Assembly: GCA_900556785.1 (NCBI GenBank)
Contig: USQK01000001.1
Span: forward strand, 1 to 64,000
Source: an uncultured Veillonella sp.
Lineage (GTDB): Bacteria; Bacillota; Negativicutes; Veillonellales; Veillonellaceae
Reading direction: 5' to 3'
Length of the DNA: 64,000 nucleotides
In this document: positions 55,616-64,000 of the stretch, one piece after another
Layout: each line of letters opens with the position of its first letter
Numbering within the stretch: position 1 is the stretch's first letter
Notes under the pieces: model-generated
What the model was told of the DNA's origin: nothing
What the model saw: only the letters and a program-made list of their open reading frames with translations
The model's database searches: none
Position numbers and translations under genes: made by a program

Positions 55616-57007
55616 ATGGAACGCAAATATGCATGGCATAATTACGACGATGCCACTATGGAAAAGGTATATGCCTTAAGTGATACATATCGTCAATTTT
55701 TAGATAATGGTAAAACAGAACGTGAATGTGTTGTGCAAGCTGTAGAATTTGCAGAAGCAAAGGGCTATATAAATCTAAATGACATTATTAAAAGCAATAC
55801 GTCAATTAAAGCTGGTGATAAGATTTATTACACACATATGGATAAATCTATTGCTTTATTTAATATTGGTACTGATGATATTGAATTGGGTATGAATATT
55901 TTAGGTGCTCATATTGATTCTCCACGCATCGATGTAAAGCAAAATCCACAATATGAGGATAGTAATTTAGTATTTTGGGATACTCATTACTATGGAGGTA
56001 TTAAAAAATATCATTGGGTAGCTATGCCTCTTGCTATTCATGGTGTTGTGGTAAAAACAGATGGCACCCGCATTAATATCAACATTGGTGATAAAGAAAC
56101 AGATCCTGTGTTTTGCATAACTGACTTGTTACCTCATTTGGGACAAGAACAAATGCAAAAGAATGCAGCTAAAGTAATTGAAGGGGAAGCTCTTGATTTA
56201 CTCATCGGTAGCCGTCCAGTTAAAGACGAAGAAAAAGAAGGGGTTACTAAATTTATTAATAGCCTTCTTGAAAAAGAGTATGGATTTATTGAACGTGACT
56301 TATTGTCTGCAGAACTAGAAATTGTACCAGCTGGTAAAGCACGTGATATGGGCTTTGATCGTTCCATGGTAATGGCGTATGGCCAAGATGATCGCGTGTG
56401 TGCCTACACATCCTTGGTAGCAATGCTTGAAGTGGATAATGTAAAGCGTACTACTTGTTGCTTACTTGTAGATAAAGAGGAAATTGGTTCTGTAGGTGCT
56501 ACAGGTATGCAATCACGCTTCTTTGAAAATGCAGTGGCTGAAATTTTAACACTTATGGGTAAACCTAATTCTGTAAGTGTACGTCGTACGTTGGAGAAAT
56601 CTCGTATGTTATCCTCCGATGTAAGTGCCGGTTATGATCCACTCTATGCGTCTGCATATGAAAAGAAAAATGCTTCCTACCTTGGCATGGGCGTAGTATT
56701 CAATAAATTTACAGGCTCTCGTGGTAAAGCTGGTTCTAACGATGCTAATGCTGAGTATATGGGCTTTATCCGTCGTGTCATGGAATCTAACAATGTAACA
56801 TACCAAACGGCAGAGCTTGGTAAGGTTGATTTAGGTGGTGGTGGCACCATTGCGTACATCATGGCTCTTTATGGTATGAATGTCATCGACTGTGGTGTAG
56901 CCGTTCTTAGCATGCATGCTCCTTGGGAGGTTACATCTAAGGCTGATATTTACGAGGCTAAACAATGCTATGTAGCGTTCTTAAATGCAGCTGATGAATC
57001 AATCTAA
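55616..57007 (+). CDS. M18 family aminopeptidase, copy 2
   Basis: A 463-residue zinc aminopeptidase of the aminopeptidase I branch. Key segments are GAHIDSPRIDVKQNP, LVDKEEIGSVGATGMQS, SSDVSAGYDPLY, and GVAVLSMHAPWEV. The N-terminus (MERKYAWHNYDDATMEKVYA) is typical for this branch. It differs clearly from the M18 enzyme at 42047, so the genome has two subfamilies. GAAAGGA precedes the ATG. Confidence 0.94.
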   Translation: MERKYAWHNYDDATMEKVYALSDTYRQFLDNGKTERECVVQAVEFAEAKGYINLNDIIKSNTSIKAGDKIYYTHMDKSIALFNIGTDDIELGMNILGAHIDSPRIDVKQNPQYEDSNLVFWDTHYYGGIKKYHWVAMPLAIHGVVVKTDGTRININIGDKETDPVFCITDLLPHLGQEQMQKNAAKVIEGEALDLLIGSRPVKDEEKEGVTKFINSLLEKEYGFIERDLLSAELEIVPAGKARDMGFDRSMVMAYGQDDRVCAYTSLVAMLEVDNVKRTTCCLLVDKEEIGSVGATGMQSRFFENAVAEILTLMGKPNSVSVRRTLEKSRMLSSDVSAGYDPLYASAYEKKNASYLGMGVVFNKFTGSRGKAGSNDANAEYMGFIRRVMESNNVTYQTAELGKVDLGGGGTIAYIMALYGMNVIDCGVAVLSMHAPWEVTSKADIYEAKQCYVAFLNAADESI

Positions 57008-57057
57008 GATAATGGGGCTTTCACCAATGGTAAAAGTCCATTCTTTGTGAGGTGTAT

Positions 57058-57435
57058 ATGAAGCAAACAGAATTAGGCGCAGCTATAGAGTCTGCGAAAG
57101 GAGAGGCTACAGAGGTCAAGACTGTAAAGGTAGATATTTTTGACATCCCTGAAACGAAGGTTGAGGAATATATTGCTAATCGTAAAGAGGTAGCAGAAGC
57201 AGCAGCACAGGTTATGAGATCATACTGTGTTACTGTAAAACGTGAAACTTTAGATCCTGAAGAAGGGGAAGCAGTGGTTGGTTACTATATAACGGGTGAA
57301 ATTCTAATGTGCGTCATCTTGGACCCATTTGAAGTGCCTGTTATGAAGGTAGCTCTTGATAAAGGGACTCTTAAGGACTATATTTTAGCAGCTAATGATT
57401 TAACAGAAGACATGTTAGCGTCTCTTGAAAAGTAA
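57058..57435 (+). CDS. Small conserved-looking protein of unknown function
   Basis: A 125-residue soluble acidic protein without a recognised family. ATG at 57058 is spaced well from GAGGTG; the in-frame GTG at 57052 overlaps it. The sequence alternates beta strands (VKTVKVDIFDIPE, VGYYITGEILMCVILD) and helices. It lies 45 bp behind the aminopeptidase gene and probably shares its transcript. Function unknown. Confidence 0.72.
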   Translation: MKQTELGAAIESAKGEATEVKTVKVDIFDIPETKVEEYIANRKEVAEAAAQVMRSYCVTVKRETLDPEEGEAVVGYYITGEILMCVILDPFEVPVMKVALDKGTLKDYILAANDLTEDMLASLEK

Positions 57436-57493
57436 AAGGATTTCGTATCTTAATGTGTTCTATAAATGGACAAATGTAAAATACTTTAACCTG

Positions 57494-57507
57494 CTACATT
57501 GATGTAG
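57494..57507. promoter_or_regulatory. Palindromic operator over the ABC-importer promoter
   Basis: CTACAT-TG-ATGTAG is a 14-bp perfect palindrome that overlaps the -35 box. CTTTA and TAAAG sit on either side, so a longer interrupted dyad runs from about 57484 to 57512. A repressor site is likely; the regulator is unknown. Confidence 0.55.
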
Positions 57508-57527
57508 TAAAGAAATTTGTTTATAAT
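57499..57527 (+). promoter_or_regulatory. Promoter of the ABC-importer operon
   Basis: TTGATG (57499-57504), a 17-bp spacer and a perfect TATAAT (57522-57527), 40 bp before the first lipoprotein gene. Confidence 0.7.
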
Positions 57528-57566
57528 AGATGTATTATAGTCATTGCAGATAGGAAGGAAATCCCC

Positions 57567-58544
57567 ATGAATTTAAAAAAAGGTATTGCCCTAGCGCTCA
57601 CGGCGGCAGCATTGATGGCATTTACAGGCTGTGGATCCAATGGAACAACATCTAATGGTGAATACAAGGTTGGCGTAGTACAACTGGTTGAACATCCTGC
57701 ACTTGATGCAGCAAACAAAGGTTTTGTTGATGCTTTAAAAGAAAAAGGCTTGGCAGATAAAATTACCTTTGACCAACAAAATGCACAAGCTGATCAATCT
57801 AATTTGAACAGTATTGCACAGCGTTTTGTATCTGATCGTAAAAACTTAATCTTAGCGATTGCAACACCGGCAGCTCAATCTATGGCGAATGCAACTCACG
57901 ATATTCCAATCTTGGGTACTGCTATCACTGATTATGAATCAGCTAAACTTGTTAAATCTAATGAAAAACCAGGTGGTAATGTATCTGGTACATCTGATAT
58001 GAACCCAGTAGAACAACAAGTTGATTTAATTTTACAAGTATTACCAAATACTAAGACAATTGGTACTATTTATAGCTCTAGTGAAGTAAACTCTCAAATT
58101 CAAGTTGAGAAAATGAAAGCTTACGCAGCTACAAAAGGTGTTAAGGTTGAAGAGGTTACCGTTTCTAACGTAAACGATATTCAACAAGCAGCACAAAATC
58201 TTGTGTCTCAACGTGTAGACGCAATTTATGTGCCAACAGATAATGTAGTAGCTTCTGCGATGAGCAATCTTGTAGCGATTACCGACCCAGCAAAAATTCC
58301 TGTGTTTGGCGGCGAAGATAACCACGTAAAAGGTGGTGCTGTAATGTCCTTGTCCGTAGATTACTACAAACTTGGATACCAAACAGGTTTAATGGCAGCT
58401 AAAATTTTAACTGGTGAAGCTAAAGTTGAAGATATGCCTATTGAAATGCAAAAAGAATTTAAATTAGTTGTAAGTAAAGATAAATTACAAAAATTGGGCA
58501 TCACATTACCAGAAGAATTGATGAACAAAGCAACTATGATTTAA
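57567..58544 (+). CDS. ABC transporter substrate-binding lipoprotein, copy 1
   Basis: A 325-residue binding protein of the TrpX-like (ABC_sub_bind) family. A lipoprotein signal peptide ends in the lipobox FTGC (Cys about 22). The mature part has the periplasmic-binding fold (GVVQLVEHPALDAANKGF, SIAQRFVSDRKNLILAIATP, IYVPTDNVVASAM). Family members bind tryptophan, tyrosine or related compounds; the ligand here is not known. AGGAAGG precedes the ATG. A close paralogue follows 24 bp downstream. Confidence 0.92.
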   Translation: MNLKKGIALALTAAALMAFTGCGSNGTTSNGEYKVGVVQLVEHPALDAANKGFVDALKEKGLADKITFDQQNAQADQSNLNSIAQRFVSDRKNLILAIATPAAQSMANATHDIPILGTAITDYESAKLVKSNEKPGGNVSGTSDMNPVEQQVDLILQVLPNTKTIGTIYSSSEVNSQIQVEKMKAYAATKGVKVEEVTVSNVNDIQQAAQNLVSQRVDAIYVPTDNVVASAMSNLVAITDPAKIPVFGGEDNHVKGGAVMSLSVDYYKLGYQTGLMAAKILTGEAKVEDMPIEMQKEFKLVVSKDKLQKLGITLPEELMNKATMI

Positions 58545-58568
58545 TACACAACTGGTAAGGAGTTACAT

Positions 58569-59549
58569 ATGAACTGGAAAAAAGGTATTGCAGTAGCACT
58601 TAGTGCTATCTCTATTATGGCAATGGTAGCTGGTTGCGGTTCCAATACAGCAACTAATGATCAAAAGAAAATCGGAGTTATTCAATTGGTAGAACATCCA
58701 TCTCTTGATGCCGCTAATAAAGGCTTTGTTGATGGCCTTGCATCTAAAGGTTATAAAGATGGGGAAAACATCAAATTAGACCAACAAAATGCTCAAGCCG
58801 ACCAATCTAATTTAAATAGTATTGCTCAACGTTTTGTATCTGATAAAAAGGATTTAGTATTAGCCATTGCAACGCCAGCTGCACAAACTATGGCAAACGC
58901 ATCTCATGATATTCCTATCATGGGTACTGCTATTACAGACTACGTTACAGCAAAACTTGTTCAATCTAACGAACATCCAGGTGGTAATGTTTCTGGTACA
59001 TCTGATATGACACCTGTAGAAAAAGAGGTTGATCTTATTATTGCATTAGTACCAAATGTAAAACGTATTGGTGCAATTTACACATCTTCTGAAATCAACT
59101 CCCAACTTCAAGTTGAAAAAATGAAAGCTTATGCAGCTACTAAAGGTATCACTGTTGTAGAAGCAACTGTTTCTAACGTAAATGATATCCAACAAGCAGC
59201 TACAAATCTTGTAAACCAAGATGTACAAGCTATTTATACACCAACTGATAATGTATTGGCATCTGCTATGGCTAACTTAGCTCAAATTACTGATGCTGCT
59301 AAAATTCCAGTATTTGCTGCCGATGAAGGCATGACAATGACTGGTGGTGTGGCAACATATTCTGTTGACTACTATAAATTAGGTTATCAAACTGGTTTAA
59401 TGGCTGCAAAAGTGCTTTCTGGTGAAGCTAAAATTTCTGATTTAGCCATTGAAACACAAAAAGATATTAAGTTAACTGTTAATGAAGAACGTGCTAAAAA
59501 ATTAGGTATCACAATTCCTGAAGCACTTCGTAAAGATATGAAACAATAG
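58569..59549 (+). CDS. ABC transporter substrate-binding lipoprotein, copy 2
   Basis: A 326-residue tandem paralogue of the preceding gene, with lipobox VAGC and long identical stretches (LDQQNAQADQSNLNSIAQRF, KMKAYAATKG). Differences cluster in the last third (FAADEGMTMTGGVATYSVDY against the GGEDNHVKGGAVM region of copy 1), which faces the ligand in this fold and suggests a changed specificity. TAAGGAG precedes the ATG. The permease gene starts 8 bp later. Confidence 0.92.
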   Translation: MNWKKGIAVALSAISIMAMVAGCGSNTATNDQKKIGVIQLVEHPSLDAANKGFVDGLASKGYKDGENIKLDQQNAQADQSNLNSIAQRFVSDKKDLVLAIATPAAQTMANASHDIPIMGTAITDYVTAKLVQSNEHPGGNVSGTSDMTPVEKEVDLIIALVPNVKRIGAIYTSSEINSQLQVEKMKAYAATKGITVVEATVSNVNDIQQAATNLVNQDVQAIYTPTDNVLASAMANLAQITDAAKIPVFAADEGMTMTGGVATYSVDYYKLGYQTGLMAAKVLSGEAKISDLAIETQKDIKLTVNEERAKKLGITIPEALRKDMKQ

Positions 59550-59557
59550 AGGAGATT

Positions 59558-60433
59558 TTGATGTTAGATTTAGTGGTAGGCACCATAACAACTGGCCTTT
59601 TATGGTCTTTGTTAGCGGTTGGTGTTTTCATCACCTTCCGTGTATTAGATGTGGCTGACTTAACCGTAGAAGGTACGTTTCCAATGGGGGCGGCCATTTC
59701 TGCAATTTTAATTACAAGTGGTATGAACCCAATCCTATCTATCTTGATTGCCGGCATTGGCGGTATGGCCGCAGGTGCTGTAACAGGTTGGATTCATACA
59801 AAATTGAAGATACCTGCATTGCTAGCTGGTATCTTAACAATGATTGCTTTATACTCCATTAATCTTCATATTATGGGTAAAGCTAATGTATCCTTGCTTC
59901 GTATGGATACAATTTATACAATCATCGGTAGTGTACTTCACACAGCAAACATGTGGTCTGCAGCTATCGTAGGTATCATCGTAGCTGTTGTAGTTTGCTT
60001 ATTACTATTCTGGTTCTTCGGTACTGAAATTGGTACAGCATTACGTGCAACAGGTGTTAACCCTCAAATGATTCGTGCTCAAGGTGTAAATACTGACAAC
60101 ATGATCGTTTTAGGTCTTTTGATTTCCAACGGTTTTGTTGGTATGTCTGGTGCATTGATTGGCCAATTCCAAGGCTTTGCCGACGTAGGTATGGGTATTG
60201 GTACTATCGTAATCGGTTTGGCTTCCGTAATTATCGGTGAGGTAGTATTTGGTACAAAATCCTTCGTACGTAGCCTTATCGCTGTAGTACTTGGTTCTAT
60301 CGTATATCGTATCGTTATTGCGGCTGTACTCTATATGGGTATGCCACCAAACGACTTGAAATTATTTACTGCTATTCTTGTTGCCATCGCGCTTTCCTTG
60401 CCTACATTGAAAGCAAAATGGTTGGCTCGCTAA
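59558..60433 (+). CDS. ABC transporter permease (TrpY-like)
   Basis: A 291-residue permease with about eight or nine hydrophobic segments, related to branched-chain-type importer permeases (FRVLDVADLTVEGTFPMGAA, GTALRATGVNPQMIRAQGVN coupling region). It would dimerise and couple to the ATPase that follows 10 bp downstream. AGAGGAG precedes the ATG. Confidence 0.92.
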   Translation: MMLDLVVGTITTGLLWSLLAVGVFITFRVLDVADLTVEGTFPMGAAISAILITSGMNPILSILIAGIGGMAAGAVTGWIHTKLKIPALLAGILTMIALYSINLHIMGKANVSLLRMDTIYTIIGSVLHTANMWSAAIVGIIVAVVVCLLLFWFFGTEIGTALRATGVNPQMIRAQGVNTDNMIVLGLLISNGFVGMSGALIGQFQGFADVGMGIGTIVIGLASVIIGEVVFGTKSFVRSLIAVVLGSIVYRIVIAAVLYMGMPPNDLKLFTAILVAIALSLPTLKAKWLAR

Positions 60434-60443
60434 GGAGGACACT

Positions 60444-61241
60444 ATGTTAGAAGTAAAAAATATGGTAAAAACCTTCTTTAAGGGCACAATTAATGAAAAG
60501 ACTGCATTACAAGGCATTAATCTTCGTCTAGAAGAGGGTGATTTTTGTACTGTCATTGGTGGTAATGGTGCTGGTAAAAGTACTTTGTTAAACTCCATTG
60601 CTGGTGTATTTCCAGTAGATGAAGGATCCATTACAATTAATGAGATTGATGTGACAAAAATGCCAGAATACAAACGTGCTAAATACATTGGTCGTGTATT
60701 CCAAGACCCTATGGTTGGTACTGCTGGTAATATGCAAATCGAGGAAAACTTGATTCTTGCTATGCGCCGTGGTAAAAGCTTAGGTCTTAAATGGGCTTTC
60801 AAAGATAGTGAACAAGCATTTTTCAAGGAACGTCTTGCATTATTAGGCTTAGGCCTTGAAGATCGTTTATCTGCTCGCATGGGCCTACTATCTGGTGGTC
60901 AACGTCAATCTATTACATTGTTAATGGCTACTATGCTTCGTCCAGAACTCTTATTGTTGGATGAGCATACGGCGGCACTTGACCCTAAAACTGCAGAAAA
61001 TGTATTGCAACTAACAGATAAACTCGTTGCAGAACATAATCTAACAACTCTTATGATTACCCATAATATGCGTGATGCATTGCGATTTGGTAATCGCCTC
61101 ATCATGATGGACGCTGGTCGAATCATCTATGATGTAAAAGGGGAAGAAAAGAAACAATTAACTGTTGCGGACTTACTTCAAAAGTTCGAGGTAGCTGGTG
61201 ATAATGCACTGAGTGACCGCATGGTGCTAGGTGCTAAATAA
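60444..61241 (+). CDS. ABC transporter ATP-binding protein (TrpZ-like)
   Basis: A 265-residue ABC ATPase. Walker A is GGNGAGKST (about 37-45), the Q-loop region VFQDPMVGTAG, the signature LLSGGQRQSITL, Walker B LLLLDEHTAALD and the switch His in MITHNMRD. It energises the importer formed with the upstream permease and the two lipoproteins. TAAGGAGG precedes the ATG. Confidence 0.95.
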   Translation: MLEVKNMVKTFFKGTINEKTALQGINLRLEEGDFCTVIGGNGAGKSTLLNSIAGVFPVDEGSITINEIDVTKMPEYKRAKYIGRVFQDPMVGTAGNMQIEENLILAMRRGKSLGLKWAFKDSEQAFFKERLALLGLGLEDRLSARMGLLSGGQRQSITLLMATMLRPELLLLDEHTAALDPKTAENVLQLTDKLVAEHNLTTLMITHNMRDALRFGNRLIMMDAGRIIYDVKGEEKKQLTVADLLQKFEVAGDNALSDRMVLGAK

Positions 61242-61288
61242 TAGAAGGAAGTTCTAATCTATCTTTTGTTCAATTACTGTATTTTTGC

Positions 61289-61317
61289 TTTACAAGATAG
61301 GGCAGATACTGTATACT
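61289..61317 (+). promoter_or_regulatory. Promoter of rpsO
   Basis: TTTACA (61289-61294), a 17-bp spacer and TATACT (61312-61317), giving a leader of about 90 nt. Confidence 0.65.
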
Positions 61318-61323
61318 AAATTA

Positions 61324-61395
61324 GGTCGTAAGACATATCGTAAGCGAAGTATTCGATTCTCCAACGGTTACTTAAGCTTATCGGGATTATAATTT
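61324..61395 (+). promoter_or_regulatory. Candidate S15 autoregulatory leader
   Basis: The rpsO leader can pair CGTAAGC (about 61338) with GCTTATCG (about 61376), with smaller hairpins inside. S15 represses its own mRNA through leader structures in several phyla, so this is a plausible r-protein leader. No consensus could be matched by eye. Confidence 0.35.
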
Positions 61396-61412
61396 TTTAG
61401 GAGGTAACATTA

Positions 61413-61679
61413 ATGTTAACTACAGAAGCTAAATTAGCAGTAATTAAAGAATACGCTACTCATGAAGGTGACACTGGTTCTCCAGAAGTACAAGTTGCGA
61501 TTTTAACAAGTCGCATTCAATACTTAACTGAACACTTGAAAGAGCACAAAAAAGACCATCATTCCCGTCGTGGTTTGTTGAAATTGGTTGGTCAACGCCG
61601 TAACATGCTTGACTACCTTCGTCGTAAAGATATCGAACGTTACCGTTCCCTTATTGAACGCCTTGGTCTTCGTAAATAA
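61413..61679 (+). CDS. rpsO: 30S ribosomal protein S15
   Basis: An 88-residue S15 of normal length ([40 protein letters not shown]). It binds the central domain of 16S rRNA early in 30S assembly. TTAGGAGG precedes the ATG. It stands before pnp, as in most bacteria, with a terminator between them. Confidence 0.98.
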   Translation: MLTTEAKLAVIKEYATHEGDTGSPEVQVAILTSRIQYLTEHLKEHKKDHHSRRGLLKLVGQRRNMLDYLRRKDIERYRSLIERLGLRK

Positions 61680-61686
61680 TAAAATT

Positions 61687-61712
61687 AGCCGTCCTAAAGG
61701 ACGGCTTTTTTA
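61687..61712 (+). terminator. Terminator after rpsO
   Basis: A 9-bp stem (61687-61695 with 61698-61706) followed by a T-run. In the rpsO-pnp pair this usually allows partial read-through. Confidence 0.85.
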
Positions 61713-61719
61713 TTTTGAA

Positions 61720-61749
61720 TTGGCTATTTAGCTTTAATTGATATATAAT
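61720..61749 (+). promoter_or_regulatory. Candidate pnp promoter
   Basis: TTGGCT (61720-61725), an 18-bp spacer and TATAAT (61744-61749), 42 bp before pnp. Confidence 0.45.
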
Positions 61750-61790
61750 TAGAAGGTATACATATAAGAAGATTTTTAGGAGGAATAGGA

Positions 61791-63860
61791 ATGGAACAAT
61801 TCCAAATGGACCTAGCTGGTCGTATGCTTACGATTGAGACTGGGGAACTTGCAAAACAAGCTAGCGGTGCTGTAATGGTTGGCTATGGCGATACTCGTGT
61901 ACTGGTTACTGCTACAGGCTCTAAAGAGGCGAAGGATATCGACTTCTTCCCACTTACAGTAGACTATGAAGAAAAAATGTACGCTGTTGGTCGTTTACCA
62001 GGTGGCTTCATTAAACGTGAAGCACGTCCACCTGAATCTGCGATTTTGAATAGCCGTTTGATTGACCGTCCTATTCGTCCATTATTTGATAAAGGTGTAC
62101 GTAATGAAGTACACGTAGTAGCAACAGTTATGTCCGTTGATCAAGATTGTGATCCAGCAATCTGTGGTATGATTGGCGCTTCCGCTGCTTTATCTATTTC
62201 TGATATTCCTTGGAATGGTCCTATTGCAGGCGTTCGCATGGGTCGTATCAACGGTGAATTTGTTGTAAACCCGACAAAAGAACAATTAGAAGCAACAGAT
62301 CTTAACATTGTTGTAGCTGGTACAAAAGATGCTATCCTCATGGTTGAAGGTGGTGCTAAAGAGGTTCCAGAAGAAACTATTCTTGAAGTCATCATGGCAG
62401 CTCATGAAGAAATTAAAAAAATCGTAGCTTTCCAAGAAGATATGAAAGCAAAAGTGGGCAAGGAAAAACGCGTATTTGAAAGTAAAGACGTGCCTGCTGA
62501 AATCGCTGAAGCTGTTCGTGCATATGGTCATGATAAACTTGATGCAGCAGTTCGTTGTGCAGATAAACAACAACGTGATGCGCAAGAAAGCGAAGTACGT
62601 GCCGATGTATTAGCTCACTTTGAAGAAATCTACCCAGATAATTTGGGTGATGTAAATAAAGCATTTGACGCAATGACAAAAGAAATCGTACGTCATATGA
62701 TTACTGTTGAAAAAATTCGTCCAGATGGTCGTAAACTTGATGAAGTTCGTCCAATCTCTTGCCGTACAGGTGTCTTACCTCGTACACATGGTTCTGGCTT
62801 ATTTACTCGTGGTCAAACTCAAGTATTGAACGTTGCTACTGTAGCTCCATTGTCTGAAACTCAAACAATTGATGGCATTGGTTTAGAAACAGAAAAACGT
62901 TATATTCACCACTATAATTTTCCATCCTTCTCCGTAGGTGAAACTCGTTCCTCCCGTGGTCCTGGCCGTCGTGAAATTGGTCATGGTGCGTTGGCTGAGC
63001 GTGCATTGGTACCTGTAATTCCTAGTGAAGAAGAATTCCCATATGCATTGCGCTTAGTATCTGAAGTATTGGAATCCAATGGTTCTAGCTCCATGGCATC
63101 CGTATGTGGTTCCACATTATCCTTGATGGATGCTGGTGTACCTATTAAAGCTCCTGTTGCTGGTATCGCTATGGGTCTCGTAACTCAAGGCGAACACTAT
63201 ACAATCTTAACTGATATCCAAGGCATGGAAGATGCTCTTGGCGACATGGACTTTAAAGTGGCTGGTACAGCAAAAGGTGTAACAGCAATTCAAATGGATA
63301 TTAAAATTTCCGGCTTATCTCGTGAAATCCTTCATGAAGCATTAGAACAAGCTCATAAAGGCCGTATGCATATCATGGGTATCATGCTTGATACAATTGC
63401 TGAACCACGTCAACAAATGTCTGAATATGCTCCACGTATTATTACAATGAAAATTGATCCAGATAAGATTCGCGATGTAATTGGTTCTGGCGGTAAAGTA
63501 ATTCGTGGTATCATCGATGAAACAGGTGCAAAAATCGACATCGAAGATGATGGTACAGTATTCATCGCTTCTGTAGATCAAGAAGGTGCTGCTAAAGCAC
63601 AACAAATCATTGAAAACCTTACTAAAGAAGTTGAAGTAGGCGAAGTATACCTTGGTAAAGTAACTCGTTTGATGGCATTCGGTGCTTTCGTAGAAGTATT
63701 ACCAGGTAAAGAAGGTCTTGTACATATTTCCAAACTTGCGAAAGAACGCGTTGAAAATGTAGAAGACGTAGTAAGTGTAGGGGATGAAATCATGGTAAAA
63801 GTTATCGAAATCGATAAACAGGGCCGTGTAAACTTGTCCCGTAAAGATTGTTTAAAATAA
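61791..63860 (+). CDS. pnp: Polyribonucleotide nucleotidyltransferase (PNPase)
   Basis: A 689-residue phosphorolytic 3'-5' exoribonuclease. Two RNase PH domains (about 1-210 and 305-530) carry [21 protein letters not shown] and FTRGQTQVL, with the catalytic region GIAMGLV to [22 protein letters not shown] ([20 protein letters not shown]) and S1 ([20 protein letters not shown]) domains complete it. It forms a trimer and, with RNases and helicases, degrades mRNA. TTAGGAGGA precedes the ATG. Confidence 0.98.
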   Translation: MEQFQMDLAGRMLTIETGELAKQASGAVMVGYGDTRVLVTATGSKEAKDIDFFPLTVDYEEKMYAVGRLPGGFIKREARPPESAILNSRLIDRPIRPLFDKGVRNEVHVVATVMSVDQDCDPAICGMIGASAALSISDIPWNGPIAGVRMGRINGEFVVNPTKEQLEATDLNIVVAGTKDAILMVEGGAKEVPEETILEVIMAAHEEIKKIVAFQEDMKAKVGKEKRVFESKDVPAEIAEAVRAYGHDKLDAAVRCADKQQRDAQESEVRADVLAHFEEIYPDNLGDVNKAFDAMTKEIVRHMITVEKIRPDGRKLDEVRPISCRTGVLPRTHGSGLFTRGQTQVLNVATVAPLSETQTIDGIGLETEKRYIHHYNFPSFSVGETRSSRGPGRREIGHGALAERALVPVIPSEEEFPYALRLVSEVLESNGSSSMASVCGSTLSLMDAGVPIKAPVAGIAMGLVTQGEHYTILTDIQGMEDALGDMDFKVAGTAKGVTAIQMDIKISGLSREILHEALEQAHKGRMHIMGIMLDTIAEPRQQMSEYAPRIITMKIDPDKIRDVIGSGGKVIRGIIDETGAKIDIEDDGTVFIASVDQEGAAKAQQIIENLTKEVEVGEVYLGKVTRLMAFGAFVEVLPGKEGLVHISKLAKERVENVEDVVSVGDEIMVKVIEIDKQGRVNLSRKDCLK

Positions 63861-63870
63861 GAGGTGTTAC

Positions 63871-64000
63871 ATGGATATTCGTGGCTTTGAAGTAGTTTCT
63901 GCTTTTGAAGAACAAGATATCAATTTACCGACACGTAAAACAACAGAAAGCGCAGGCTATGATATTGAATGCGCTGAAGCTGTTACTTTAGAACCAGGTC
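63871..64000 (+). CDS. dut: dUTP diphosphatase, 5' part
   Basis: The first 43 codons of a gene that runs off the right edge. The translation reaches INLPTRKTTESAGYDIECAE, the conserved first motif region of trimeric dUTPases (LPTR...SAGYD). AGAGG precedes the ATG, 10 bp after the pnp stop, so it probably belongs to the pnp transcript. The downstream uracil-binding motifs are outside the window. Confidence 0.88.
   Translation, partial: MDIRGFEVVSAFEEQDINLPTRKTTESAGYDIECAEAVTLEPG

Noticed and set aside
1..64000. CRISPR arrays, tRNA or rRNA genes, insertion sequences
   Set aside because: No regularly spaced repeats, no cloverleaf-like stretch and no transposase or inverted-repeat pair was found on reading the intergenic regions.

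Overview
The window looks like a chromosome segment of Veillonella or a close relative in the Negativicutes. It is an AT-rich genome with a Firmicute-type gene repertoire (smc-ftsY, uvrBA-uvrC, nrdR, rpsO-pnp) and strong AGGAGG ribosome binding sites. It nevertheless carries an outer-membrane programme: a complete ADP-heptose pathway for lipopolysaccharide (gmhA, hldE, hldD, gmhB and two family 9 glycosyltransferases) and the remains of a trimeric autotransporter adhesin. A single-chain pyruvate carboxylase and a dicarboxylate-type transporter fit a lactate/succinate/propionate lifestyle. The genus call is inference from gene content. No tRNA, rRNA, CRISPR array or insertion sequence was seen.

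Layout. 1-13.3 kb is a tightly packed housekeeping run: a radical SAM enzyme, smc, ftsY, a small unknown gene, uvrB, uvrA and uvrC, several joined by overlapping stop/start codons. A bidirectional terminator separates it from a convergent MATE exporter. 14.9-17.9 kb holds two tandem TerC/YjbE-type membrane proteins, the second translationally coupled to rlmD.

17.9-32.6 kb is the accessory region. In order it holds: an exported protein of unknown function; a 5'-truncated, frameshifted adhesin C-terminus; a two-gene McrBC/LlaJI-like restriction module with no methyltransferase; an ADP-ribosylglycohydrolase gene broken by one in-frame stop; an ankyrin protein and three small unknown genes; a SUKH (SMI1/KNR4) fusion gene followed by stand-alone paralogues of its own domains, one fused to a DMP19-like domain; a ProX-type tRNA editing protein; an exported monooxygenase-fold protein; and a zinc-type macrodomain ADP-ribose hydrolase. 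The SUKH cluster resembles immunity-gene arrays of polymorphic toxin systems, although no toxin lies in the window. The SUKH fusion also contains an in-frame internal Shine-Dalgarno and GTG exactly where its stand-alone paralogue starts.

32.7-47.1 kb is mixed metabolism: an alkyltransferase repair protein, a fumarylacetoacetate hydrolase-family enzyme, an unknown 407-residue protein, ilvE, a FlK-like thioesterase, a VTT membrane protein, an aminotransferase, an Mrp-type Fe-S ATPase, a DASS transporter, an M18 aminopeptidase and pyc. The Mrp gene has a repeated palindromic operator over its promoter and has lost one cysteine of its usual CxxC pair.

47.3-55.5 kb contains nrdR, then an M19 dipeptidase coupled to gmhA, the heptose operon and a DEDDh exonuclease. 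55.6-61.2 kb has a second M18 aminopeptidase, a small unknown gene and a TrpXYZ-like ABC importer with two tandem lipoprotein binding proteins. The window ends with rpsO, pnp and the first 43 codons of dut.
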